Shown here: positions 36,315 to 49,150 of the stretch, one piece after another | Layout of the letters: every line of letters begins with the position of its first letter | Numbering within the stretch: position 1 is the stretch's first letter | Source: Eutypa lata | Lineage: Eukaryota; Ascomycota; Sordariomycetes; Xylariales; Diatrypaceae | DNA: 64,000 bases | Assembly (NCBI GenBank): GCA_022661535.1 | Contig: JAKULF010000004.1 | Location: forward strand, 3,038,001 to 3,102,000 | Direction of reading: 5' to 3' | The notes under the pieces: model-generated | The model's database searches: none | Told to the model about the DNA's origin: nothing | What the model saw: only the letters and a program-made list of their open reading frames with translations | Position numbers and translations under genes: made by a program

Positions 36315-36966
36315 ATGGCGGCTAGCAAGGAAACTCAGCTGCCTGGGCAGACGACCGCGGCTGCCTCGCTCCCCAAACTACCGCCTGTGGCAAAAGGTAA
36401 AGCAAATCCAACATAGAGAAACGTGTCGTCTAATGCATGCACGAAAAGACTCACAATAATATGTAGGCTCCAAAGTGGTGAAGCGGCGGATGGTCGACCG
36501 GGCCCCATCCACGCACTCGGCCCACAGGATCTACATCAACACGAAGTCGCCGTTCCGCTCCGTCACGGCGCGGGTGCGCAAGCAGCTGGACAAGAACCTG
36601 CGGCAGGCGTCGTACGCCAACACGGCCTTCACCAACCGTTTGGCGGGTAGGAAGAACGCGTCGCTAGATGACCGGGTCCGCGCTATCCAGAAACACCAGC
36701 AGCAGAATAACAGCACGGGTCTCGAGAATTCCGGCGAGGTCGTGGTGTTAGCCACAGGCCGCGCCATCGAGAAGGCTGTTGGCGTCGCTTCGTTCTTTCA
36801 GAAGCAGCGCGATTGCATCGTCCAGCTGAGGACTAGCAGTGTTGGTACTGTGGATGATGTCCTTGCGGCTGCTGAGGGAGATGAGGAGGATGTCCCTTTT
36901 GGTGGCGGTGATGAGACTAGGAAGAGGATGGTCAGCTGCTTGGAGGTTTCTATCAAGCTTCGCTAA
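36315..36966 (+). CDS. pop7: RNase P/MRP subunit Pop7 (Rpp20, Alba-like)
   Basis: Exons 36315-36396 and 36467-36966 with a 70-nt intron give 193 residues. An Ala/Pro/Lys-rich leader is followed by the Alba-type fold: HRIYINTKSPFRSVTARVRK, EVVVLATGRAIEKAVGVASF and IVQLRTSSVGTVDDV, ending ETRKRMVSCLEVSIKLR. The motif VVLATGRAIEKA is diagnostic for Rpp20/Pop7. The protein pairs with Pop6 on the P3 arm of the RNase P and RNase MRP RNAs in the nucleus, where the enzymes process pre-tRNA 5' ends and pre-rRNA. Length is slightly more than in yeast (140 residues) but normal for filamentous fungi. Confidence 0.93.
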
Positions 36967-37728
36967 GGCTAAGAGAGCCTCATCGGAAGCCTGCCGCTTT
37001 CAATAGACAATCTTCCATTGGGCGCCTCTAGATCGAACTAAGCCCCGACTTCAACACGCTATCTAGATTACAACGCGGCAGTTGTCGAGGTTCACGAATT
37101 ACTAATGCGCTAGTATACATTGTACTAGCGCTCCTCAGGATACCTTATGGTGGAATTGTTAGGGCTCACTGATCCTACTACGATCCGTGTGCTTTCTAAA
37201 ACGACTGTCACGGCACCTAGGAACCATAGGAACTATAGGGTCAAGATAAGTATATTGTTGTTGTACGCAGAAGGAAAAGAGAAAGTCTAGCTAGGTGGGC
37301 TACGCGCCCTATATTTACAGGAATTCGGTATAGACCCATGCACTCCACTTAGTGCCGTGACAACGACATCCAGTCGAAGAACTAAGGGAAAAGTCATCCT
37401 AGAGGAAAACGGGCAATACGTAGTGGGGATGCGAAATAGAAAATTTTGAGCAGTCAGTGTTGAATTTTAAAGTATGATTTTAGAGTAATTGTGCTATAGC
37501 TTACATTAGGAAGTGAAGTCGATATGATGAATATGACAGTAATCTTATCAAGGGAAATTGCTACCATATGCACCTCTCAAGCTAAAGAAGAAGGGTAAAA
37601 CAGTATATTCTGCTCTTGGCAGGACGTTTGCACAGTTGTGGAAGTCAGTAAAACGTGTCACGTAGCTCTGATTGACTATTAATAGATAATGATCGATCCA
37701 CGATATACCATGGTCCGTTGCCTCGCCC
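36967..37728. other. Intergenic, between convergent genes
   Basis: No gene seen. A small perfect hairpin, GCGCTAGTA and its complement, lies at about 37,108-37,132 and may help end transcription of pop7; that is inference. Confidence 0.4.
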
Positions 37729-38876
37729 TTAAGCTAAAGAGATACGACATATATCAGGTTCCGACCTAACGACTCGGAAGGCCTCCAGGAGTCCAGCAAA
37801 ATGTACCCATGCCGCAATCATAACTGTGATATGGAATAGTTGATGACTAGCACCATATGTATCAAATAGATAGGGATACCATATCTCGGGAACCTGGGAC
37901 AATTAGTAGAGAGCACTTGACATTTATGTACGATAAGGAGATCGTTACCCTAGCAGCATACATGACTGCTCCTATGAGGTTGACAGTAGCCATCCAACCC
38001 ATCCACGCAAGTGACATACGGGATTTCTGTAGCTCCCAACCGTATATCATAAGGCCATGGATAATGAAGACTGTAGAGCTCAGCCCGAAGCTAGCATAGA
38101 AAGAGGCACGCCAGCGTCTGAATCGTCGTTTGGCAAAGTGTGGGCTGAGAGTTAAGACCGCGCAGCATAATGCAGTAGCACTAGTCTATTCGAATGATCA
38201 GAATCGTGCTCTCTTTATGTAGAACGTAGACCCATATACGCAACGCACCGTAATAAAATAAAATGAACGGATATAGGGGTCGCAGATGAACCCGTAATAG
38301 ATTGTTGGGATTCCGGCCCCCCACATCAAGACTAGAATACCGATATAGTCTAGTTTGTTACATACTGAGGTGATAGAATGGCTATGATTACACATTATAT
38401 GGAAGCTTGACTACTGTTAGATTCAATGTAGGTAATCAAGAGGACAGGTCTTAAACTGACGTGGCTGAGAAAACGAAACAGACGGCCACGCCTCCCGTGT
38501 AGACAGAAATAACGAATATATCAACTATCTCAGCATTTGGCTGAGGTTTAAAGACAAAATCATAGAAGTATAAAGGCAGGAAGAGAAATACGACGCAGGC
38601 GGTAAGATGCGAGTAGGTGTTGATGGTTTGGTTGTTCAAGTAAAGAAGGCTTGTAAGTGAAACCCAGATAGAGCCAGAGGTTGGCCTATACCCAGAGAGA
38701 ATATATTCGTTGTCTTGTTGCCATGGGGGTATTTCATGATATAACAACAACTTCGGAGTCCGAAACCACCCGCATCGATTAAGCTTGCCCACAGCCTCTG
38801 CATCCGTCCGTCCCGACTCTCTAATCTTTACTTTTAATAGAGAACTGGGGCGCGCGCGCGAAATAGGAAGAGGCAT
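37729..38876 (-). CDS. PAQR / haemolysin-III-type membrane receptor (Izh-like)
   Basis: Four exons on the minus strand, 38876-38461, 38405-38249, 38185-37949 and 37893-37729, give 324 residues with consistent phases. Family signatures appear in order: IPPWQQDNEYILSGYRPTSG before helix 1, YLNNQTINTYSHL, the junction FSATFH (His141), NHSHSI, LDYIGILVLMWGAGIPTIYY, SLAWMGWMATVNLIGAVMYA, and the final metal-site motif SHQLFH (His287 and His291, H-x3-H). Seven membrane segments are expected. In yeast, Izh proteins affect zinc and sterol homeostasis; animal relatives are adiponectin receptors with ceramidase activity. The first intron uses a weaker GTCAGT donor, chosen because it restores SAT-FH exactly. 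The start ATG is the first in frame and gives a slightly long cytosolic N-terminus. Confidence 0.9.
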
Positions 38877-40993
38877 AGCTGTGATAATGCATACGTTTAA
38901 TTAGTCCACAGCACTGCGGGTGCCCATATGGCCTTTTCTCAGATGATCTTTTAAGGTAAGGATTGTTATTTCGCTGGAATGAACTTTTCAAACGTGACCA
39001 GGCTTTTCGGCCCGATAATGCGTAGTGACTTGGTTCGTTCCAGGTTGCTAACAAAAGTCGCAATAGCCAATCAAATAATTGAAATGAGACCAGGGTCTTA
39101 AGCCAACAAACGAAGTCTCTCAACAACACGGGGAGATTGTATTAGTTGAGATTCTCAATGACCATCACTGCGCCGTATGCTGAGATGCAGGACTCAGAAA
39201 CCTAAATACATTCATACAAGACATTCTGTAGAGGGTTCCTAGGATACAGAAATGGCAAATATAAATGATATCGCACTAAGTTCTAACATCAATGTGATCA
39301 AATCAGATGCTTACGAAAATGTGAGGTCAGCTATGATGTTTCCAACTGGGCGTTGCATGGTCTCCGAATACTGCTCTAGAAACCTCATGTATACAAGAAC
39401 AGACTTTCCTACGATTGTAGGAAGCGGTGAGCTTTATTGTAGAAGAGATAGGATCATGTGGTGACAGGATGACTAGTTTGCTCGAGATCTGGCTTAACAG
39501 TTCTACAAAAGTCGAACTTGATTCTGACCGACTTGGTGGTCGTTATCGTTGCGTTCCGCTCTATCCAAGAGTATATATCCTAAGAGGCTGTATGATTGCT
39601 TCAGCGTGCTTGCTACGGCCTCATTATGGCGTTTTGGCCAGAAAATAAGCATGTGATGACCAGTATTTAGTCTACACTACGGGAAGAAAGTGATGAATTT
39701 CTATGCGCATATGAAACCTTTCTAGAATTCCAATTCCGTCCCCCCTCTCCCATTTTCTCATCAAGGGACACATATCAACACCATTGGCAACCCTTGCACA
39801 TACTCTCCTCATCTTCCGGTCTCGCTTCTTTGTGCCAATCATTTTCCATGGCCTCATTATCAAGCCATAAGCTTGTCCATCCATCCTTAGCTACTACTCA
39901 TAGGACTTCAGCAGCTCGCAGATCCATCCGCCAGACGATGCCAGCTTGTCGGGATTCTGGTGCATATTGTCATCATTAGTTCATGTAAGCGACAGGTCGT
40001 ACTTTTATAGTTGGGCGTGCTCACTCGACGGATAGACCACATGATTTGACTTCGACTGTAGCCAACCGCATCTTCCTCCTACCGAACGAGACTTAGGTTG
40101 AGGTGGAAGTTTCACATTAGAGATTAGGTCTTGGTCTCATGTAGGCAGCTAGTGTATGTTGCTAGAGTTGTGCTGATGGTACTGAGGAGTAGGAACTTCG
40201 CTAGGAGGGGCCTAAAACCCGACGGACTGCTGTACCTACATATGTGAGTGTAGCTCTGTCAATACTTAACTTAACTGTCTCTAGTAATAACTAATGCACT
40301 ATTTTTATTGTCATGATATAATCTCTCTGCCTCCAATATGATTACTAATTCATTCCTTCTGGCCTGTAACCAGTACACGTATATAGTTCACTCCCTGTTC
40401 TCAAGTTATAAGTTTCACAGAGTCTGATGTCTTGAAAATATTTAGATATAATAATACATATGCAAACAAAAGCCACTAGCTTAGGCAGCATAATATGAGT
40501 GATATAATCTCTATGCACAAATACATTTAGTATCGCATGCGCTACTCATTCTCGAGTATATTTCAGTGGTCGTTCCGAATGGCTTACGATCCAGGATATT
40601 ATTCCCAAAAGGGGCCCGTTGTTCAAACTCAACTCCACCATACGCGTGGTGAGTTCGACTAGCTTAGTCCGATCGCATTAGTATCCGCATCTTTGATTGG
40701 ATGTCGGGCGATAATAGAACGCAACGACCCGACTACTACCTTCTCCACCTCTGGGATGGTATGATGGGCTCAATCACGTCAACCGATCCGAGAAACCGGT
40801 AGCGGAGGGGAGCGGAGGGGAGCGCCGGACAGAATGCTGCCTTTATCATATCACACCACACATACACGTAGAACCACGCGGTATATTTCCTCTCTTCACC
40901 GACATAGAATTCTCAAGGACCATAGATGATCCTGTAATTAATTAGATTATAGTTGACTGCTAACTACCTACCTAGGTAATACAAAGCGAAACC
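38877..40993. other. Gene-poor region
   Basis: About 2.1 kb without a supported gene. Short ORFs on both strands at 39,252-39,979 have no motifs. A small hairpin is present near 40,629-40,652 and a 10-bp direct repeat (GGAGCGGAGG type) at about 40,800-40,825. Confidence 0.4.
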
Positions 40994-42579
40994 ATGGCTA
41001 CCACCTCTTCCGCTTCTCCCCCCTCATACCTCATTATCGGCGCCGGCGTCTTCGGCGTCTCGACCGCCATCCACCTAGCCACGACCGCGGGGCCCGGAAC
41101 CTCCGTGACGCTGGTAGACCGCAATGCGCTCGCGCCCGGCACGCTGCCGTCGACTCCGCGCGTCGCCGCCTCCTGGGACTGGAACAAAGCGGTGCGCGCC
41201 GACTACTCCGACGCGACGTACTGCCGCCTCGCGCTGGAGGCGCAGGAGGTATTCCGCGGCGGCGGCGACGACCCGGCGCTCGCGGAGGCGCTGGCGCCGT
41301 TCTACCGCGAGTCCGGCGTCTACTGGATCAGCCGGGAGCCGGGGTTCGGGGACGCCGTCCTCGACAACTATCGGAAGCTGGGCCACGGCAAGGAGGTCGA
41401 CGAGGAGAAGCGCATTGCGTTGGTCCCTGTCGACGAGGCGCGGAAGCTGTATGGCGGCGTCTTCGATGAGGCCGATTATGAGGGCGTTGAGCATGTTTTG
41501 GTCAATCGGACGAGCGGGTGGGCTGATGCGAGGGGTGCGCTGTTGAGGGGCGTGGAGAGGGCGAGGGAGTTGGGCGTTAGGCTTGTGGAGGCTGAGGTCG
41601 AGGCGCTGGAGTTTGGGGCTGATGGGGGGTGTGTTGGGGTGAGGACCAAGGGGGGAGATGTGATTGAGGCGACGCATACGGTTCTGAGTACGGGGTCTTT
41701 CACCCCGAAGTTGCTAGATGAGAGTGCGAGACGCAGTGGGATTGATGAACTCCGTGCTGGAGAGAGGATTATATCGGCTGGCGTTACGACAGGGTTGACG
41801 GTGCTCAGTGATGATGATATGGAGAAGTTTGCTGGGATGGCTGTGAATATTCAGGAGAACCCCCCTGAGAGAGGTATGCCGAATGATCCTCAGTTTACAT
41901 TCCTGCTATCGCATCATTGCTAGCTTCATCTACATCGCCTCTAGATATCGCCGAACAGTTGGTACTAGACTAAGTAACATCCTACAGGCGCAAGCAACGG
42001 GAGCCTCCCGCCCAACGCCGACAAGCAGCTGAAGTGGTGGGGCCAATGGATATTCAAGAACACTCAAACGATGGCTTCCGGAAATGAGTTGTCGGCGCCA
42101 CCAGCAGAGCCCGACTACGCGCAGTGGAACGTGCCCGACTCTCTGAAAGAAGACGTTAGCTTCGCGAACAAGGTCACTTTCGGGAAGAAGGGAGAGTCGT
42201 GGAAGATCGAGCAGCATCGGATTTGCTGGTAAGAAAGCAGAAGTTCGGCTTCTAGAGCAGCAACTTTTGCTCCAAACTCCTTTTCAATCTATCCTGTAAC
42301 TAGGATTAGTTATATATATACTGACGCGAGACCAGGGAGGCGCTCACGCCGAGCGCGGACTTCATCATCTCGCCGCACTCTGCCTCTAAGGGGCTCTATG
42401 TCGCGACTTGTGGGTCGTTCCATGGCTGGAAATTCTTGCCCATTATTGGAAAGTATGTTGTGCAGATGCTGAACGGGTCCTTGGCGCCGGATCTCCAGAA
42501 GAAGTGGGCTTGGGATAGGGAGCTGCCTGACCCATCGAAGAACACAGTATGGCCGAGGAAGGAGCTCAAGGACCTATGA
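40994..42579 (+). CDS. FAD-dependent amadoriase / fructosyl amino acid oxidase-like (sarcosine oxidase family)
   Basis: Exons 40994-41873, 41988-42228 and 42336-42579 give 454 residues. The FAD-binding motif GAGVFG lies at residues 16-21 in YLIIGAGVFGVSTAIHLA. WDWNKAVRADYSD places Lys65 where the oxygen-reactive Lys of amadoriases sits, and the C-terminal YVATCGSFHGWKFLPIIGKY carries Cys399 at the position of the covalent 8-alpha-S-cysteinyl FAD link. The family oxidises the C-N bond of N-methyl or glycated amino acids, releasing H2O2; fungal amadoriases act on fructosyl amino acids, often in peroxisomes. The C-terminus, ELKDL, is not a classic peroxisomal signal. Exon 1 is very GC-rich at third positions at its start and falls off towards its end. 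Confidence 0.9.
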
Positions 42580-43431
42580 CGGGCAAAGGGCGATATGACT
42601 TCTAAGGGTTGTCGTTAAGAGGATAGTGAAGAATGGACCAGAATGATGTCAGGTTGAATCATTGTTTAAAGAGACTACCCCAAGCTATACGTCGTATAAG
42701 CCATATCTTGCAACTGACGATGAAGAGAGAAACCAGAAACCACATGAAAGCATAATAGAGAATGTGTTCGATAGGCCATTACCCATCTACGAAGTTTCGA
42801 TAATGCTTAGAAACGCGATCATATACCATTAGTAATACCATATTTCAACTGCCTTTCAATTTCGACATGGTGACGAAACAGCCCTGTTCACCGACCAGCA
42901 TCTATTGGGCCATACCACCACACACCCAGGTATCAGCTAACCATCAGCTAACAATTGCATATTTATCTACATCCGATCTTACATCGCGTGACGTCCGTCA
43001 ACTAGATGACATCCAATCGCAGACCTTCTTGGCTGTGCTGTTACCACTTTACCCCGCAACAAAGGGCCTGCGTAAGATCGTCAACTCCAAGCCGAAAAGC
43101 ATTTTGCGGGCGAGCCTTCCGACGACAGTGAAAGCGACGGAGAGTCCAATCTGGATGAAACGGGGGACGAATAGGCCGAAGGCGCGAGGTTGCTTAGGCA
43201 CTTCCGCACCTCGTCCGCACCTCGTTCGTGAGGCTCGTATCTCCGATCCGAGGGGGAAGGGGACTTTCGCCTATTATAAGAGATGGCATATATTCGCGTA
43301 TTTAGAAGTCAGGTAAAGCGAAGCAGGCAGAACCAGACAAGAACCTGAAAACCTACTGCCTACCTCCTTACCTACATTCGTGACGAGAACCAATATTAGA
43401 AAGAAAAGAAAATACAACTGTATCGCCAACC
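42580..43431. other. Intergenic, upstream of the NmrA-like gene
   Basis: A 149-codon ORF at 42867-43316 has no recognisable domain and no intron signals; it is not supported as a gene. The final 100 bp are the probable leader of the next gene. Confidence 0.4.
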
Positions 43432-44536
43432 ATGCTAGTACTAATCGCAGGCATAACCGGGATGTGCGGGCAGCCCCTAGCGCAGGCAGCTCTAGCGAAA
43501 GGACATCGAGTCCGCGGGCTGGGGCGGAACCCCGATAAGCTGGCGCTGGACCTGTCGGCGCGGCTCGAGGGGTTCGCCAAGATGAAGGATATCTACGACA
43601 TCGCGGCGCTAGATCGCGCGGTTCAGGGAGTCGACGCCGTGATCTGTGCCTATAATCCGTCGCCGGAGCTCATTGTCGAAGGCCAGATTTTGCTGCTTCG
43701 TGCGGCGGAGCGTGCTGGCGTTAAGGTGAGTGTTGTGCGTGCATACGTGCGCGGTGTTGAAAAACAATACGCTTTAAATTGGGGTTTGGTTGGGCTGATA
43801 TCAGGAAACGTCCAGATCTTCCATGCAGCCTCGTGGAATATGGACTGGACTCGGAACCGCCTCGGAGACCACGAGACATACGACTGTTATATTGCCTTTT
43901 GCAACCGTGAGTATCCCTTAGCTGCGTGCTCAAGATTTTCGCTCCACGGGTAGTATCTCTACTACTCTAGAGCCATTCACTTACTTAACTTCTCTACTCA
44001 CTTACCTACCCCTTTCCCAACCTTCCCCCTTTCTTTTCATAAAAAGTTGATCACCTACATATTAACACTCTATTAAACCCCACCCCGCAAGACGCCCGCA
44101 TCAGCTCCCCCATCAACCCCCTCTACGCCTTCACAGGCACGATCCTCGAATGGGAACTCCAGCAGACCTACCGGCCCAAGACGCTCGACGGCCCGGGGCG
44201 CATCGCGCGGTACTTCGGGACCGGGCGGGGCCGGCTCCCGTGGACGAGCGCCGACGACCTGGCCGCGTACACCATCGAGGCCATCTCCTCCCCGACCTCC
44301 TCCGATGGCGGGTTTTACCGCGTGCACAGCTTCCGGGCGTCGGTCCTCGAGCTGGCCGACGCGTACGAGAAGGTGCGCGGCGGCGGCGTGGAGATCAAGC
44401 GGGCGTGTCTCGGGTCTGCGGAAGAGCTGGAAGCGATGCTGCGGCGCGCCCGCAAGGAAGTCCCGCCATATCGACATGCGGAGTATGTTGGGCTCGCGTA
44501 TGCTAAGTATATGCTTGATGGTACGTGGGATGATGG

Positions 44537-44568
<32 letters not shown>

Positions 44569-44648
44569 GGGATGGGGACTGTGCGCGCTGGCCGGGAGTG
44601 AAGCGGACTTCGTTCGAGGAGTGGTTGGAGGCGCATCCGGAGGTGTGA
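43432..44648 (+). CDS. NmrA-like / isoflavone reductase-like NAD(P)-binding protein
   Basis: Exons 43432-43725, 43816-43906 and 44092-44648 give 313 residues. The Rossmann motif GITGMCG at residues 7-13 follows a short first strand, as in atypical short-chain reductases of the NmrA and isoflavone reductase group. FHAASWNMDW and the C-terminal SPINPLYAFTGTILEW block are typical of fungal members. These proteins bind NAD(P) and act either as reductases or as redox sensors; the catalytic role here is unknown. Near the C-terminus the frame crosses a GAT microsatellite (about 44,526-44,567) that encodes a run of Asp, an expansion foreign to the fold and probably variable between strains. Intron 2 is long, 185 nt, and pyrimidine-rich near its end. 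Confidence 0.88.
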
Positions 44649-47600
44649 GGAGTGAGTGGGTGGGTGGCCATTGGTGGGGATATATTATCCCATATCTACG
44701 TAGATGGAAGATGAGAACAACCGGGCATCATGGGATTGGTGCGCTGGTATGCTACTCCGTATGGACATGTAAGCGAGTTTCACAGAGCTACTCGCGATAA
44801 CATGCCTCAAGGTATCGTCCAGGACGCTATCGCACTTGATCATGCTTAGTCACTAGCACACACGAATGGCTTCATCGAGTATAGTTCTTTATTCTGTTAC
44901 TCTGCGCAATTTATAAAATGTCACCTTCACTTTAGGCATACGGTTGAGACTCAAGGGGGTGGTTTTGATAGCGTTATGTATTGCGGTCCCTGCATATTAA
45001 CAAATCCATGACCGGGGTTCAAACCACTTTGCTCCTTCTAATTATTACCGAAGTTCGTTTTTATAATGATTCTATCGCACAATGACGAATGGCAAATTAA
45101 GATATAAGGTTGGGGTTTTGCTTGATCAGCAATTAGCCGCATTGCGTGATTGATTGATGCACATCATGGTTACGCCGTTGAGTAAAGCCCATTCGGCTAT
45201 AACTATGTGGGCGATCGGGAGCATCCGAAACACTGGGACGAACTGTGATAAGGCTGAGAGAATGATGTTCGTCTAAATCTTTTAAAAGTCGATCAACTTT
45301 ACCACACCAAGTCAATGCTTGACAAGTTTTATCGATCACTGATTCACCTCAGGTCGTTTCAAGGAGCTCGCGATGCACGTCATTGCTGATCGATTGCTGT
45401 CGAGAACACGCATCTCCAAGGATTAATTAGTCAAACCTCGAACGAACGATTCTTTTCTTTCAACGTCGAGATAAAATAGTGAACTCGATCAATAAAATGC
45501 TCATCTAGCTCCTGGTTAATCTCACCTGAAGCATTAGTCCAGAAGAGGAGCTTTATTCGTAGGTTAGGGGTTTGTTTAGCAAAATGAAATAAAAATAATG
45601 AAGCAAGGCGGGAAGTTGAAACAGTAACTGTGTCATGGTGGTGTGTTTGCATTAGCCAGTTCATCTTATGTATCCGCTGCTGGACCCTGCTATGGTAAGT
45701 CATATATCGTGTGTTTTATATCAATGGGAGACGTGCATTTAGTAGTAGATCAAAAAAGGGTCCATCCAGTTTGATGGAAGAGCTTAAATGTCTCTTATTA
45801 CTTCGTAAACCAAGTTGTTTCTAAAGCCCGGGCCAACTTCTGGTTGCTCGATTGCTTCGATAGATTCGCCAATCGATTGACTTCAGATTCATAGAGATGG
45901 TGATGAGGGAAAGTCGCATATCCCAAATTGACAACCCCTAGTTAGATACCTAATAAGTGTGCACTAAACATCGCTGTCTGCATTCAGCTTTGGTAGAATA
46001 TACCTGCAAACCTAAGTTTGGATTATTGGGCGTTGTTGAAAAGTGAAGAAACTCGGTCGCATCACAACAGGCCCTGTCGTCGTCAGCATGTATTTGAGTG
46101 CGACAGCCCAATGTTTCGACATGGCACGAAGACCATAAACAGGTACAATGCCGCACGCTTATTTTGCGGCCCACAGCTGTTCTAGGTATGCAGTTCGATG
46201 TCTTAAGAACTAACTTTATCTTGAACTCGTCCATCTTTTTGCTCTTCTCACGATGTTTTATTAGGGGCGTTAGTGATACATGAGAGGGATGTGTTTTTGC
46301 AAGCTTATGAGGTGAGGGGTCGCACCATCATGCATGTGTGCACATATCCAACCCAATTCATTGCGGAGCATATCAAGGCATTTTGGTAGGCGAGTTGCAG
46401 CGGGCCGACAAGGTTGTATGCATGTATGAAAGGTAGCCTTTGAAGAAATTTTTTCAAAGTTACACGGCATAGGGCTAGATAGTTAATGACTGATCCCAAC
46501 ATCTTCAATCCGCAATCACTTTTGTTTGTTCAACAAGGACGAATAACTTAATATCGCCACCGCCAGAAGAAAAGAAAAAAATTCAGCGATGCGGAGCTGA
46601 GGATGCACGTGGTGGGTGGTAATTGGCAGCACCTGGCTCGACTCCAGAGACTCGCATGTGATGTAGTGCAGTAGCTGAGTAGGCAGGATACATGTAGTTA
46701 GTTACTTAAATGTTAAGTTAGTTTGCATTGCATCCGCAGAGTCGCGTGCGAACTTGCAGGATTAGGTTGATGAGCGAATGTTGGCTTTTGACAGCCTGGC
46801 ATGCGGCGGTCAGTCAACCACGAGCCAAGTTGTCGCGTTGGTACAAGGTAGAATCTTATTTGATTATGACGATTTTCATTCAATTACCCTACTCGTCAGT
46901 TAGGGCTGTCGGCTCCCCAACTGCTAAAGCAGGTCAACTTTTTGTTGATCTCGCATGGAGCCGATCCCACCTTGGGCAAATGACACTTCCCACTACGTAG
47001 AACTAAGTACCTAGATACATAGGTGGTTCTCTCCCATAATTAATGATTTTTATCCTCAAGCACATTTCTCAAAATGGTTACATGTACGAAATACTCGCAA
47101 TATCTTAACATAACTACCTACATACGTAAAATATCCCAATACCACACAATACCTGACGGATAACTCTACGCGAACTGCACTTTCTGTAAGATAGTCAAAC
47201 AAAGTTCTTACCAACTCAGAGGGTTTGAGCACGAGCCTGAGATCTTATCGATTTAACATTAGGGGTCTCTGGGGAATAATCGTCGCCAATCTACCGCTTG
47301 GGCCAAGGGAACAAGGGTGGTCCCACATGGAGGCGGTAATTAGAGTCCGTGATGGATTACTATTAAGAGTTTAGCTCCAGGTACAATTTGAGAAAGATGC
47401 CGCGCTGTTCCTTGCAGGTCAAGCGGTTACATCACGCTAGAGCCCGACCTAAATAAGCGTAGCCAATCAACATGCCTGCGCAGTTTGAAGCTGAGATTGT
47501 GCGCAAATTTCTTAACCCTTATGAATGAGCATTATTAGGAGAGAGACCCTTTAGTTATGCCGATACCGTGATGAGGAAGAAGAGGGGGATTAAAGCAATA

Positions 47601-47815
47601 GTCTACTTTCTACATAATACTATCTAGGTAACTTAGGTAGTTAGTTATATTACAAGAAAGGTATCACCATCTTTGAGGAAGGAAATGACTAACTAACTAC
47701 CTCTAGTTATTTGTCAATCCTGTTATTCATTAAGGGAACAGATCCTACTCCTACTGAAAAATCATCATAAGCTCACGTAGGAGATAGATTATTACCTACC
47801 TAGGCACATAGTGAA

Positions 47816-47850
<35 letters not shown>

Positions 47851-48751
47851 ACTGCTACTACATAAGTACGGACGCGTTTCCCATCCTAAGTCTCCTTGTT
47901 CCATGTACTTACCTAGTGGAAGCAAGCAAGGCAAGGATGTATAACCCTATAGGTACAGTACTCCCGAGTGGATTGTACAATACAATGGACGGGGCATACC
48001 TGGCCAAGGCTCCAGAGGCCAGGGCTGTCTTTGTCTTAGTTGATTGGAGGTCGCAAACTATTAGCAGCTTAAAGGCTCTTTACTATGGCTTGCTATGTAC
48101 TATGACCTTTGTTGGCAATGATTCGCCCCACCGGCATGAACAAAGATGTTACCTGAATAATACATGATGATTGGTTCATATGGTTATAAAGAGGATTTTT
48201 CCTTCTAGTTGGGTGGCAACCGGAGGTACCCTGGTCTATACCAATCAATACTACGCAGTACTTTTATTAATCTTTGTTGAACCGACCCGCTCATGTCACA
48301 CTAAGTCACACTTACTTCCCCAGATCGTACCTCTCCCCTTCCTCTTTTAATCCTTCGTCTTCCACCTTGAGCCCTCTACTCCTCGTTCCCTCGACACCAT
48401 CACATCATATACATTTTTGACTTTCACACCGAGCTGTTTATTCAGGGACTTCGTTGGCAGAGTCCACGTCACAGCACTTTTACGAGAAACATATATCACC
48501 ACGATCATTCACACGACTTTTGAGTATCGAATATTCAACCTGACATTCTTTGCGAATATCAAATCAAACTACCCACTTACATAAGCTTGGATATACTTCA
48601 GAGTAGTACATACATACCAGCGCACATATAACATCACGATATAACGTGGTTAACGACTTGAAAGAGATTTGGAAAAAAAGTGCTTTGCGACGGGACTTGA
48701 GTCGCATAGGAAAACTACACCTAAACACAGCAACAATATTATATCATCAAG
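44649..48751. other. Gene-poor region of 4.1 kb
   Basis: No supported gene. The best unassigned frames are on the minus strand at 45431-45703 (90 codons, including LRIKLLFWTNASGEINQELD) and 45133-45339; they could be exons of an unrecognised gene, but no joining splice pair was found. Repeated TACCTAGGTA-type motifs occur at about 46,990-47,020 and 47,625-47,800. The last 400 bp, pyrimidine-rich, form the promoter and long leader of the GPI protein gene. Confidence 0.4.
47818..47850. repeat. GCT trinucleotide microsatellite
   Basis: Eleven perfect GCT units, followed by interrupted ACT/GCT units. It lies outside any supported gene. Confidence 0.95.
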
Positions 48752-49150
48752 ATGAAGCTATCATCGGTTCTCACCGCTACGCTTCTGCCCTTAGTGGCAG
48801 TGGCTGAGACCACTACGGCCACCTCGACCATGACCATGACTGCTTTTGTCACAATCCAGAGGGTTGCTACCTCAACTGTCACAAACAGCTTCACCTCGTT
48901 CAGCGCGAACTCTACGTCTTCATACATGCCCACCGGCACCGGCACTGGCCCCTTCACTACGTCCTCGTTCACTATCCCGACCTCAACGTCAGCTGGCGCC
49001 AGCTCAACGGGAGAAGGCAGTGATGCGGCAACCTCAAGTGCAGTCGGGGCCACGGAAACCTCCCCTCCGCCTAGCGCTGGTGCCTCTGTCAAGGTCTCTT
49101 TCATGGCCTTGATGGGTGTTGCTGGAATGGCCGTAGCAGCCTTATTGTAA
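48752..49150 (+). CDS. Small GPI-anchored Ser/Thr-rich cell-surface protein
   Basis: A single-exon gene of 132 residues. It starts with the signal peptide MKLSSVLTATLLPLVAVA, probably cut before ETTT. The mature part is dominated by Ser and Thr with TTTATSTMTMT and TSTSAGASSTG tracts, which would be heavily O-mannosylated. The C-terminus is a small-residue segment (SAGA) followed by the hydrophobic tail VSFMALMGVAGMAVAALL without charged end, the layout of a GPI-attachment signal. Such proteins sit on the plasma membrane or in the cell wall; the function is unknown. A pyrimidine-rich leader of several hundred bases precedes it, as is common for highly expressed fungal surface proteins. Confidence 0.8.
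   Translation: MKLSSVLTATLLPLVAVAETTTATSTMTMTAFVTIQRVATSTVTNSFTSFSANSTSSYMPTGTGTGPFTTSSFTIPTSTSAGASSTGEGSDAATSSAVGATETSPPPSAGASVKVSFMALMGVAGMAVAALL

Noticed and set aside
42867..43316. 149-codon ORF upstream of the NmrA-like gene
   Set aside because: No domain, no splice signals and no coding bias seen; probably promoter sequence.
45133..45703. Two minus-strand ORFs with protein-like composition
   Set aside because: I could not find a splice pair joining them or a family; left as a note in the gap entry.
47811..48167. 118-codon ORF starting in the GCT microsatellite
   Set aside because: Its poly-Cys start comes from the microsatellite and the rest has no motif.
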